Source: Clytia hemisphaerica (Eukaryota > Cnidaria > Hydrozoa > Leptothecata > Clytiidae). From it: DNA of 64,000 nt. The stretch spans positions 1,545,000 through 1,608,999 of the forward strand of contig CACVBU010000053.1 of NCBI GenBank assembly GCA_902728285.1, given 5' to 3'. Position numbers and translations under genes: made by a program. Below, in pieces: positions 26,001-34,446 of this stretch. How positions within the stretch are numbered: the stretch's first letter is position 1; each line of letters starts with the position of its first letter. The notes below the pieces were generated by a model. It worked only from the letters and a program-made list of their open reading frames with translations. It did not search any database and was not told where the DNA came from.

Positions 26001-27722
26001 ACCTAACTAGTGTTTAATGATCTTAACGAACTGAACGAGTAAACTATATAGTTGTGTAGGAATAAGAAGAGTACCAGTTTGAAATAGATTTGCTCGAAAA
26101 CTGAGGAGATACCATAACACATAACGGCATCAGTATTTCAGAGTTATTATGTCTGCCATACCAGCTATTACTGGTTGTTTGTAAAATGCTTAAAAATTCA
26201 TCTCAAGTATGTAGAGAATCTTTTACACTTTACTGTGCGGGAAGAACTTTCAAAGATTATATATAAGGAATTAGGCAAACAGATTGTTACCTCATGAACC
26301 AAAGCCTTCAGCTCACTGCACAGAACACCAATCACAATGATAACTTTGTTTAAAACCTAAATTAAAACAATAGGAATAAATCATTAAACATTTCAAACAA
26401 GAACTAAAGTATACGAGAGCAGATCAAACTGTTATTGGGTTTGATACAGTCAAATCTATGAGGGCTATGAAGGGTTATACAATGTGAGTTCTTTTTATAA
26501 CTTTAACAGATTTTTTTCAAGCTGGCAAGCTTTAGTTGGCAAGTTTTAAACTTGTTGCTGTTCCCCAGAAACAGCCTTGTTTTCAAGATCTGCTGTGATT
26601 TGATCAGAATATGATCAGATGAAGATGGGTATATTTTTTTTTTTAATTGAGTTAATTAATAAAATGTTTTGTTTTTTTAATTAATGATTTGAAAAAAAAA
26701 ACATAAAGAAATTGAATTTAACACACTCTAGTGAGGTTGCTACCATTTGTAACCCTCAAGTAAATGAGCCATACTTTCTCTTTTTCCCAGATGGTGTCAA
26801 GTTAGTAGCTGGAAATCATTTTTCCACTTGCAATCAAATTGTAAATTGTTGTTTTTTTTCACTTGACTTAGCAGCCTTAGTAAACTGGAAAATCCTTTTA
26901 CTTTTTAAATTAAAGTCAGTTATTCTTGAAAAAAGACATATCTGTCAACTCTATTTAAAAAAAAAAGAATAATGAAAAAAGGCACCATAATAATTATTAC
27001 TGTAAATCTAAATGTTACATTACCTTATTGTCAGTATTAACCAAGTCAAATAGCTGGGCATGTTCGTACGGCAAGATCTAAAAAATTTAAATTTTTAATA
27101 TACCTTGCAAATCAATACAATGTTTTATTAATATTGTCTAACTTAATTGCTGAAGCTGATATTTCAAGCACTTCATCACCTTGACACCAAAATGACTAAA
27201 AATCTACAATAGCAGGATTAAATGCCATAGAAATAATCCCAGACTCCTAAATGTCCTCGAATGCTAAAAAATTGATATCTACTCAAGTTGCTCCGAGAGG
27301 ATCGACCTATTGAGAAATTCAAAACTTTTAAATTGCAGAATAATATACTTGTAAAGAAATGGGATCCAGAGTGAAATCCCAGCTATCTCCTGCTTCTTCA
27401 TCCAAGGCATCTTCAATAGCCTTCAATGAACTTGCATATTCATCGAGAAAGTTGCCATACTTCTTAAGCTGAATCTCCCCAACCATTTCTTCAAATAGAG
27501 AAAAATAAAAAAAGTTCTTTCTGATTCTCAAAATTTTTTGGACACTTTTTAAAATGTTAAATTGAGTTTAAAAAATGATAATGATTTAGATGAATTAGAA
27601 ATTCCTTCAGTTGATAGAATTAGTTTTTTGAATGCTTATTGTCTAGAATTAAAATTCTTACTGTTGGTTCCATCGTCAAATCTGTCAAATCCCCAACTCT
27701 CATCTACAGGTGTTGAACCCAT
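5046..27722 (-). CDS. WASHC4: WASH complex subunit 4 (SWIP), N-terminal half, 19 exons placed; continues off the left end
   Basis: WASHC4/SWIP is a core subunit of the pentameric WASH complex, which activates Arp2/3 on endosomes for retromer-linked sorting. Exons, in transcription order: 27722-27662, 27488-27349, 27077-27024, 26356-26291, 25940-25895, 25439-25372, 25029-24953, 24737-24695, 24187-24084, 20408-20288, 19869-19752, 16207-16080, 14819-14659, 13613-13496, 12925-12800, 11720-11679, 8662-8607, 6722-6600, 5108-5046. All have AG/GT borders, and the phases of the first 15 chain without a break. Fragments such as [95 protein letters not shown] and [10 protein letters not shown] follow animal WASHC4 in order, from my memory of the family. 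ATG at 27722-27720 matches the family N-terminus. About 35 residues after 12800 and about 16 after 11679 are unplaced. About 570 codons are assembled, against roughly 1,170 usual for the family. Later exons lie left of the window or in 1-5045, where I found none. Confidence 0.93.
5385..5612 (+). repeat. Two tandem copies of an about 110-bp unit
   Basis: Each copy has ACCGTGACA, a run of AATAAT, TGGCTAA(T/G)AACATTGAT and a TTCTTATAGATA end. Confidence 0.65.
5976..6137. mobile_element. Small inverted-repeat element next to the poly-G element
   Basis: The segment starting TCCACCCATAGGCGTGGAG pairs with its complement near 6095-6137, including the paired block CCCTGCAAAATTTATG/CATAAATTTTGCAGGG. 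Confidence 0.6.
6138..6363. mobile_element. 226-bp poly-G-ended element, 8-bp TSD GCCATCCA (hAT-like)
   Basis: Ends CCCGGGGGGG..TACTAG and GTAGTACCCCCCCGGG. GCCATCCA is repeated at 6130-6137 and 6364-6371. An 8-bp duplication is typical of hAT elements. Confidence 0.78.
6725..8140 (+). repeat. About 254-bp tandem repeat, five to six copies with dimeric higher-order pattern
   Basis: Copies start at about 6725, 6988, 7241, 7497, 7749 and (degenerate) 7995. Copies 2 and 4 share one set of variants (GATAGAATCAAAGAAGAG, TATAGAGGTCTGCG); copies 3 and 5 share another (GATATAATCAAAGATGAG, a missing GCA in GAATGAGTTT). So the recent expansion unit was a dimer of about 508 bp. The array abuts the acceptor of the WASHC4 exon at 6722-6600. 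Confidence 0.88.
8299..8452 (+). repeat. Degenerate AACTCG-rich tandem repeat
   Basis: GCAACTCG(C/T) or GTAACTCG is repeated over a dozen times with spacers such as CAATTT. Confidence 0.85.
8714..8765 (+). repeat. 13-bp tandem repeat, 4 copies
   Basis: Unit GGGCTGAGAATAT. Confidence 0.9.
9190..9430 (-). repeat. Dispersed repeat family (also about 12265-12330 and 20430-20600)
   Basis: Shared blocks, read on minus at this copy, are CGAGTTAAGGAGACATT, GAAAGGACGAGAAAACCTG and TTCGAGTTGTAAAGC. Apparent coding frames here (for example 9411-9190) come from the repeat. Confidence 0.6.
10100..11005 (-). pseudogene. Reverse-transcriptase fragment with frameshifts
   Basis: Read on the minus strand, 10995-10447 encodes [20 protein letters not shown] (catalytic YADD box), then [40 protein letters not shown] and [13 protein letters not shown], the usual palm-thumb series of non-LTR RTs. 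Past 10440 the homology goes on in other frames (GWLPIQQQ; then [20 protein letters not shown] down to about 10100). At least two frameshifts are needed, so this is a dead fragment in a WASHC4 intron. Its residues differ from those of the copies at 21.8 and 34.5 kb, so it belongs to another lineage. Confidence 0.78.
11810..11892. mobile_element. Partial third copy of the GGCCGGTCTCCAC MITE
   Basis: Only the right half is visible: CGAAAAAGTGCGATCAAAGC, then GCGCGCAAGTGGAGACCG. Confidence 0.55.
13063..13345 (+). repeat. Dispersed repeat, copy 1
   Basis: About 85-90% identical by eye to 52349-52625, including CAGACCCAGTATCTACAGCT and GGTGAGAGAGGGGAGGCGAT. Same orientation. Nature unknown. Confidence 0.75.
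14328..14527. mobile_element. Second copy of the GGCCGGTCTCCAC MITE
   Basis: Left end AAAGGCCGGTCTCCACT; right part GCGCGCGCAAGTGGAGACCT. Shares the CGAAAAAGTGCGATCGAAGC block with the copy at 51.8 kb. Confidence 0.65.
15109..16022. mobile_element. TTAA-associated element with internal minisatellite (piggyBac-like ends)
   Basis: Termini are CCCTTTAAGTGCCA on the left and its complement on the right, next to TTAA (15105-15108) and TTAG (16023-16026). TTAA plus CCCTTT-type ends fit non-autonomous piggyBac elements. The interior has a GC-rich patch with the palindrome GGCGCCTTCGGCGCC (about 15243-15257) and the 31-bp tandem array. Confidence 0.6.
15624..15966 (+). repeat. 31-bp minisatellite, about 11 copies
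   Basis: The unit begins GATTTCTAACTCAAACTGGG and continues CATTACAGGAG. Copies differ at one or two positions (GGAG/GAGA at the junction; one copy has CTAGGCA). Confidence 0.93.
16385..19158. mobile_element. 2.8-kb near-perfect palindrome flanked by TTAA
   Basis: Two arms of about 1.3 kb, 16385 to about 17715 and about 17860-19158, are inverse complements with only scattered differences. A 61-codon open stretch at 16991-17176 is repeated without change in translation at 18562-18377. The loop is about 140 bp. Both ends start GAGCCATTTTCTGTAA and are flanked by TTAA (16381-16384, 19159-19162), a piggyBac-type target. No transposase is encoded. The arms differ locally near 17650-17700/17870-17895. 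It lies in a WASHC4 intron (19752 to 16207). Confidence 0.85.
20641..21257. mobile_element. 617-bp palindromic element
   Basis: The ends read CGGCTGAGGTCGAAAAA and its complement. The arms stay complementary for about 200 bp on each side (for example the paired AATTGCAAGGCCTGG segments at about 20813 and 21080), and a second inverted pair built on GATCTAGAGAAG lies in the middle. No convincing target-site duplication. Confidence 0.75.
21414..21743 (+). repeat. 46-bp minisatellite, left foldback arm (about 7 units)
   Basis: Units are near-identical. All but the innermost read CACCTGAAAAGTGGG at the unit junction; the innermost copy (about 21705) reads CACCGGAAAAGTGGG. Confidence 0.9.
21790..22570 (-). 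pseudogene. Reverse-transcriptase C-terminal fragment of a CR1/L2-like element
   Basis: The open stretch 22509-21808 (minus) holds the RT thumb and tail: [63 protein letters not shown] and a C-terminal [11 protein letters not shown]. Upstream the frame shifts, but [17 protein letters not shown] residues are recognisable to about 22560. The finger/palm domain and the YADD box are missing, so this is a 5'-truncated dead copy. An A-rich tail (read on minus, about 21791-21744) marks its 3' end. It lies inside the spacer of the foldback element. Confidence 0.8.
22590..22715 (-). repeat. Copy of the poly-G repeat also found at 37946-38060
   Basis: The inverse complement begins GGGGGGGG then TGCACTCAAGG, GACCTACCATACGTGCGGC; at 37946 the plus strand reads GGGGGGGCACTCATGG, GACCTACCGTATGTGCGGC. 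Confidence 0.65.
23585..24015 (-). repeat. 46-bp minisatellite, right foldback arm (about 9 units)
   Basis: Inverse complement of the left array. The junction variant here is CACCGGAAAAGTGGG in all units checked. One unit near 23880-23910 has a small internal duplication of CCCACT. Confidence 0.9.
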
Positions 27723-27926
27723 ATTGGGTTGATAGTTAAGTTATTTTACTAATACGAAAAAAAATAACTTTATCTTTTATGTTTATAAGAAAGAGTTGAC
27801 ACCATATCAAACTCAGAGTTTTATGGTGCTCAGGCACTAATCATCAGTGGAATGAGAAACGTTAGAAAATAAAATACAATATACATTGTCTTCAAAAAAT
27901 GTTTTTGACGTCACATTCGAATGTCA

Positions 27927-28330
27927 TCAGGTAGTATCAAGCTGAAATTTTCGTCTGTGTCTACATTTGGCAATAATTTCTACTCTTTTATTCAGTAAGT
28001 TCTTGCTTGGGTAGTTCGCGATCTCGAATTTCTCGGCAAGACACAAATTGCAGCGTTTGGTATCTGGAGTGAATGCTTTGGATCTTTTATGTTTATAAAC
28101 AAATTCTATCAAAGTTCTTATCTGTAAATAATTGCACCAGGATATGTCCAAGTAGCACAACTCACACTTTTGACCCCCTATGTAGGACACATTAGTACAT
28201 GAAGGATATTTGTGACCATCCAAGTGATTAAAAGGACATGAAATTCTTGCTGGCAAATAGCCAGCTTTGTTTTTGCCGGCATATTGCCGGTTATCTGTTT
28301 GGTGTAGGCGACAATGTAATAACAGTAGCC
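27927..28330 (-). pseudogene. 3' remnant resembling a Penelope-like element endonuclease tail
   Basis: The minus-strand frame contains SYIGGQKCELC, VYKHKRSKAF, DTKRCNLCLAEKFEI and LLNKRVEIIAKCRHRRKF. A Cys-x2-Cys knuckle followed by a 'LNKR.E...KCRH..KF' ending is common at the C-terminus of Penelope-like elements carrying a GIY-YIG nuclease in invertebrate genomes (from memory of the family). The frame stays open upstream to about 28330, but no reverse transcriptase is present. It ends about 200 bp upstream of the WASHC4 start codon. Confidence 0.55.
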
Positions 28331-28494
28331 TTAAATAAACTTAAAAAAATAAGTTAATAATATTCAATACACTATTTGTATCTCTCAGAAAATAAACACT
28401 TACAGAACGACATGGTTTATCATTTGGAATACCCCCGTATTTGGACCATTCTATCGTGGGCGTAAAATAAGGCGGAAACTAAGAAGTGAGGGCA

Positions 28495-29720
28495 CAGGGC
28501 TGCAAATAACTATTTTTAGTCAATCGGACATCATGTCCAACAGAAATGAAATCCTGTTGGTCAAACTCAAAATCCTGTCGGTCATTCAGTGTATATTTTT
28601 TCTGAAATTATGCAGTCTTGAGAGTTACGGAGAAAACGAGTAGGTAAACTAAAAGTTACCTTGGAACAGTTTGTTACTGTAACAGAGAAATTGATTCGAT
28701 AAAAGTGATCTTAGAAACACCCTTGGAAGTTACGAAGAAAGCAAGTTGATAAAAGTTAACTTAGAAACACTCTTGAAAGTTACGAAGAAAGCGAGTTGAT
28801 AAAAGTTAACTTAGAAACACTCTTGAAAGTTATTAAGTAAGCAAGTTGATAAAAGTGGTCTTAAAAACACTCTTGAAAGCTACGAAGAAAGCGAGTTGAT
28901 AAAAGTTAACTTTGAAACACTCTCGAAAGTTACGAAGCAAAAAAGCAATCTGATAAAAGTGATCTTAGATACACTCTTGGAAGTTATGAAGAAAGTGAGT
29001 TGATAAAAGTTAACTTTAAAACATCGTTGAAAGTTACGAAGAAAACAAATTGATAAAAGTGATCTTAGAAACACTCTTGAAAGTTATGAAGTAAGTGAGT
29101 TGATAAAAGTTAACTTAGAAACACTCTTGAAAGTTATGAAGTAAGCAAATTGATAAAAGTGATCTTAGAAACACTCTTGAAAGTTATGAAGAAAGCGAAT
29201 TGATAAAAGTGATCTTAGAAACACACTTGAAAGTCATGAAAAAAGCGAGTCGATAAAAGTTAACTTAGAAACACTCTTGAAAGTTATGAAGTAAGCAAGC
29301 CAATAAAAGTGATCGTAGAAACACCCTTGAAAGTTGCAAAGAAAGCAAATTGATAAAAGTCATCTTAGAAACAAAGGAGGTTACGAAGAAAGCAAGTTGA
29401 CAAAAGTAATTTTAGAAACACCCTTAAAAGTTACAAAGAAAGCGGGTTGATAAAAGTGGTCTTATGGAAACAAAGAAAGTAACGAAGAAAGCAAGTCAAT
29501 AAAAGTTAACTTAAAAACACCCCGAAAGCTACAAAGGAAGCAATTATTAAAAGAATACGCTAAGTAAGAGACAGCATGTAAGAAATTTATTTTCAGCTCT
29601 CAAGTTAATGGTTTATTCCTTTTTTTATTCGGACATCATGACCGACACAAAGGATTTTCAGTCGGTCAAATGGCTTTTTCAGTCCGACATTGACCAATGA
29701 CCGACGCTTTTGCAGCCCTA
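28495..29720. mobile_element. CAGGGCTGCAAA-ended element carrying a 50-bp minisatellite
   Basis: Left end CAGGGCTGCAAA (28495), right end TTTTGCAGCCCTA, then paired CGGACATCAT blocks (28527 region and 29630 region). hAT-like ends, but no 8-bp duplication was seen. Confidence 0.55.
28640..29540 (+). repeat. About 50-bp minisatellite, roughly 18 copies
   Basis: Unit core GAAAGTTACGAAGAAAGCGA followed by GTTGATAAAAGTTAACTTAG and AAACACTCTT. Two main versions alternate irregularly (GTTAACTTAG versus GTGATCTTAG). Confidence 0.9.
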
Positions 29721-30360
29721 CCCTCAGTGCAAGATTGCCGCCTCATCTTTATTCGCCTGCGCGAAAACGCACTCAAGGGGAAAAGGAAAGTAATCAATAT
29801 TCTTTGAAGGCAAAACGTCAGAAACAAACCCAAAGATAGACCAAAAGAAGTATTTTGTTGTTGAGAATCGATCCTTGTTAGTATGAAAAAATTTCTGCGA
29901 TGCGTTTTTTTTGAAACGCTGAAAAACTCTAATTTCGATCTTCCTTAAGGTATGTAAAGAGGTTGCGAGATTTGGGTTAGCGAGGCAAAAATCGCTAAAA
30001 AGCTGGTAAAATCGTAATCCTCAAAAATAGAAGCTCCAGCCTCACTGCCCTTTATTTTCATTCTTCTTCTATGTGGGCAGTGGGGTTTTTTGCAAACTTC
30101 AAAAAACTGATTTTTGTCCTGCTTTTGGCAGGATTTTAGCTGAAGTGCTTACGTGCAGCATGATGGTACAAAAAGTCCAAATATGCGTTTCCCGTAACTT
30201 TTGTATGAAGAGTTAGGTCTATACTGACATGCTGATTAGTGAAAGGTCTATTTAAAGAAAAGGATCAAGAGTATAAAAAGGAAGAAATCCAGCGTGAGAA
30301 TAAAGAAGTTGACCTACTCCTTCCCCTAACTTTACACCCTACCTTTTGGCTGTTTGGGTT
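29721..30360. other. Intergenic stretch, nothing recognised
   Basis: No reading frame with family resemblance, no tandem array and no inverted ends were seen here. Confidence 0.4.
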
Positions 30361-30366
30361 ATAATA

Positions 30367-32369
30367 CCAGACGGTACTAATCAAACGTTTGATTGTAAAC
30401 GAAGTAATTAATAATGATCGATAATAATCGAAGGTGGTCAGTGACCATCTATCTATTTTATCGGTGATTGAATACTCACTCGACTCCAGATTATGGCATT
30501 TTCTTCTACCATTTTCGATTTATTCAATCATTTCGATTACTTTTCGATTACCTTCAATCATATTGAATACCTTTGATTGTATTGAGTACTTTCCAGCCTT
30601 CGATTTTATCAAATATGTTTCCAGTAGCAGCGCGTCAAAATAATCTGAAACCAAGTTTACTTCGGCCAATTAAAACACACGATTCACGCGCGAAAACCAT
30701 TATCGTTTTCTCCAACCAATCAAAATGCACAATCAGTCTAAACTTAAACTCCTATATCAGGATTAGAAACTAGGCTAGTCTTACCTCTTTTATCTTTTCT
30801 TTTACAACAATATAATGCTGACAAATTGACACAACACATGTGTACATGTACAGTGACAAGTAATTCCTGGGATGAGTGAGAGAAGTTTTTATAGAAATCT
30901 GCAACAAAAAAAACGAAAGTGGTCTCTTCTACTGATTGCTTCCCAGCGCTCCTTCACAGCTGTTTATCAAATTTCCACCAATGAGGTTGCCGCATTTCAA
31001 ATGGCCCTTCTTTTAGCACTCGTGGCCTTTCAGTGCCTTGCACGAAGGGCGGTTGTAAAATCCGACCCTTCATATTTGTTTCAATCCATGATCCGTGGCT
31101 TAGGTTTTTTCTCATCTTCAATTTACTGAAGAAAGCGGGAATTTGATGCGAGAGTTAGATTGTCAACAAAGTGCCGCAAAAAATCATTGAATAAAAGAAG
31201 AACTTAAAAAATCCTAAATATTTTCATTTTGAAGAATAGGTGCAAAAAAGTGAAACATAGAAAAGTTTCATTTTTCATTGCATTAATCGAAATGGGGGAT
31301 CTCGCACAAACCCCTGTAACTATGGGTGAGCACCCCGTTGCTAAGATGTTGGGTTGAAATCGAAAATGAAACCACTCAAAACGAAAGTAAAATGGGCCCG
31401 TGCTCTAAACCCCGTAATCTTGATATACAAGTTTAAGTCTGATGCTAATCAAAAATTAACCCCTGTTTTGTGACATTTTTGATGTCATCCACTATTTTGC
31501 TCATAGAATGAGGCCATCATGTGGCTTACATGTCAAAATACATCCATGGTTAAGCTGAATAATTTATCTACCTGTTGCAAAAAGAAGGAAATTTTGTGGC
31601 TTACTCAACTTAAATATATTAAAGCATGAAATGTGAGTAAAATAATGTGGCTGACAAAAAAGCCACAAAAAAGTACATTCAACAACGCAAAAGTATGTAC
31701 ATTTAACAATTTTTGGAAAATTCAGCCTTTCTTCTTTCAAGTCTAAAAGGTCCCATTCAGAGATCACATTTCAATATCGTATGGCTTACATTTAAAAAAA
31801 AACTAGAGTTTTTGAACTGCAGCCACAATTTTGACTCAAATAACAAAATTTTATTTTTTAATCATCTCCATGTTGAGGTCTATTACCCAGTGAAATCTCT
31901 ATGGCTGACTCAAAAAATATATGAAGAGTTATTCCAGAAAGTTGATTTTGAGCATTTTGTATAATGTCACACTATTTTTTATTAGCATCGTCTATACTGA
32001 CGATATGAGTTACTTGAGGAAACCCAGGGCGAAGGCAAAATGACAGGGGAGGAATGGCTGGGAAATAAGGGGGTCAATCTTTATGGCGGGGCTTCTTTTT
32101 GTGCTTTGGTTTTAGGTCATTTTTTTTGGTTTTTCTTAAAGATATATTATAGTAATTGGTTATCGAAGTACAATTGGTTATCAAAATTATCAAAGTTATC
32201 GAAAGTAATCAATAAAACAATCAAAGTACTTGAACGGTTATCGAATCTTCAAAGGGTTGTTAAGAAAGTGATCGAATACTCACAATTTTTTTGAAATTTT
32301 GGTACTCGACATTCGATCATTATTGATTACTTTGATAATCGAATTTATCTATTAGTATATACCGTCTGG
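30367..32369. mobile_element. CCAGACGGTA-ended element, likely TSD ATAATA
   Basis: Ends CCAGACGGTA and TACCGTCTGG, with ATAATA directly outside each (30361-30366, 32370-32375). Subterminal AT-rich repeats with ATCGAA and ATACTCAC recall the element at 32.8 kb. Contains the younger insertion 31441-31989. Open frames such as 30872-31129 resemble no known protein. Confidence 0.6.
31441..31989 (+). mobile_element. 549-bp element, TSD GTCT (family of three, copy 1)
   Basis: Ends GATGCTAATCAAAAATTA and ATTTTTTATTAGCATC. GTCT is duplicated (31437-31440, 31990-31993). Internally TGTGACATTTT near one end, GTCACACTATTTTT near the other, and several TGGCTTACA/TGGCTGAC blocks. Confidence 0.85.
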
Positions 32370-32803
32370 ATAATAATTTCAGAAGCAACAGTTTAACTTT
32401 CATACTGTCAACTGCTCTAACTTGGGACTATCTGACAAAACATGGGACGGCAATTCGGCCAGCATTTCACCGAACCTCCAAAGTCATTCGATTTGAGTTA
32501 AGGAACGGCATATTAAAAAATACACGATTTCTCTTTTGATTTTACAGTAAATGAAAATACAGACCAGATATGCAACAGGGCGGCAATCAAAAATATGTTG
32601 TGTTCGGGTCGTCCGACCGACTGTTTATTTACAAGAAAACCTGATTCGGAAAGTCGGTAAAATCATCGGGTTTTTTTGGGCGCTGTTCGCTGGTTCGGAT
32701 CTTTCCCATAATGGCGGGCACGGGCGAACGGAGCAAGTCTTTGAATCATTATTTTTTGTTTACTTACGGTAGGGTCGCTCGGGGCAAAAATAGCAAAAGT
32801 AAT

Positions 32804-33897
32804 CCAGACCCGATCAATCGAACTTGTTTAACCAATCGAACAATCGAACTAATCGAACTCCATCGAACGATTAAAGTTCAATTAAAAAAATTAATCGAAC
32901 CTAATCGAACACTCACAATTTTTGAAGCAATAGCAGTTCGATTAGTTTGGTCAGTAAAAAGTTTGATTAGTTTGATGATATTAAAATCCTCATATCTTCC
33001 CTCTCTTGCAAAAACTTTGTCCTGGCACGCGATTGCCATTTCGACAGTTCCCAAACTTAACAGCTTGACCTTTATTGTACCCGGATATTTGTCTATCCGG
33101 GATAAAGTCCATAGCGTAGCCCCTCTGTTGCGATTTTGCGCATGCGGACGAGTGTGGCGGAATACTACACCCCAACAAACCGCCTCTGGCGCTAAAAGGA
33201 TACAGGAAAAGTGTGTAATCCGTTATCAGAAGTAATTTCCTGATTCAAATTTCGAATTTGGCTTTAAAAGAAGCTATTATACGGTCAGTCAAGCACATCC
33301 TGGCAAATAAACGGGGTGAGCATTTGCATGGGGTATTCGTCACCCAGTGTAAATGAGATAGGACGTCTCAGGCTAAAAGCGTGAAAATGAATAAAAATGA
33401 ACTTCAAACTGAAAAAGGGAAAAAAGGAAGAAAACTGGGCACTTTATTTTTTCATTAAAAGTTTCTTCAATCTTCGAAGACAAAATTGACCCATGGAGAA
33501 AAAAAATTCATCTATGCAGTTCTTTGAAATGAAGCAAAATATTTCCAACCCGGTTCAATTAAACTGGGTATTCAGCGCTATTACGTCACTTTCGTTTTCG
33601 ACCCCGTACATTTGCCAACGGTCCTAAGTGAAAAATACCCCGTTCATTTGCCAGGATGTGCCTGACTGACGGTGGCGGAGCAGCACAAACTTGTTGAACA
33701 AAATTGGTTTATCGAACCAATCGAACCGAAACCCATTGATCGAACTTAATCGAACACTCACAATCTTTTAAAAAATCTTAGAGTTTGATTAATTTTTTTA
33801 ATCAAACTTTAATCGTTCGATGGAGTTCGATTAGTTCGATTGTTCAATTGGTTCGACAAGTTCGATTGGTTCGACAAGTTCGATTGATCGGGTCTGG
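32804..33897. mobile_element. CCAGACCC-ended element with AATCGAAC subterminal repeats
   Basis: Long inverted ends (over 100 bp each) start CCAGACCCGATCAATCGAAC and contain many copies of AATCGAAC, closing with an ACACTCACAAT motif on both sides. Without the nested 383-bp element it is about 700 bp. No target-site duplication seen. Confidence 0.75.
33286..33668. mobile_element. 383-bp inverted-repeat element, TSD ACGGT, nested in a larger element
   Basis: Termini CAGTCAAGCACATCCTGG and CCAGGATGTGCCTGACTG. ACGGT is duplicated at 33281-33285 and 33669-33673. Same CAGT start and 5-bp duplication as the elements at 38-40 kb. Sits inside 32804-33897. Confidence 0.85.
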
Positions 33898-34446
33898 GGT
33901 CGACCCCCAAATATAAAAGTTAATCATCTATTTTCCAATTAAGTTAGGAAAATTATTAAAAAGAATGATTTGAATCTTACATAAATAATGAAAATATTTA
34001 ACAATGGATGATGATAAACCAGGAAAGGTAGATAAAATTAAATTCAATTGTAAATACATGGCCCGAACATGGTCCAAACAAAATGTTCGGGCCGATTCAA
34101 TAATACTTTTTTGTGGCCCGAGCATGGTCCGAACAGGCCCGAACATGTTCGGGCCATGCCGTGGGTCGTGTCTCTGGACTAATGACCAAGTTGGGGCCAC
34201 AGAATTTTTAGCCTTTGGCCTCCCTCCTTCCCTTTTACCTTGATGCACATGGGCAAAAAGCCCTTCTCCTAAAAGTTTGTCATGGATCTCCTTTATTGAC
34301 TGCTATCTTTCAGTAAGGCTATCTTTTAGTAAAAGTGCACTCATCTCACCTAATCTCTCTGCTGCTCTGTCTCTGATTTTTTCTGTCCATCTCAATCAGT
34401 CAAGGGTATATTTCAATTTAGCTGATCATCGGTTGTTCAGCCAACC
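33898..34446. other. Intergenic stretch before the retroelement
   Basis: Contains GGCCCGAACATGG repeated in both orientations around 34058-34160 (short palindromic cluster). No gene seen. Confidence 0.45.

Noticed and set aside
30872..31129. 85-codon frame with a hydrophobic centre
   Set aside because: Inside the CCAGACGGTA element, no family resemblance, no neighbours supporting a gene.
32711..33235. 174-codon plus-strand frame
   Set aside because: It runs from unique sequence into the AATCGAAC inverted end of a transposon; the residues come from the repeat.
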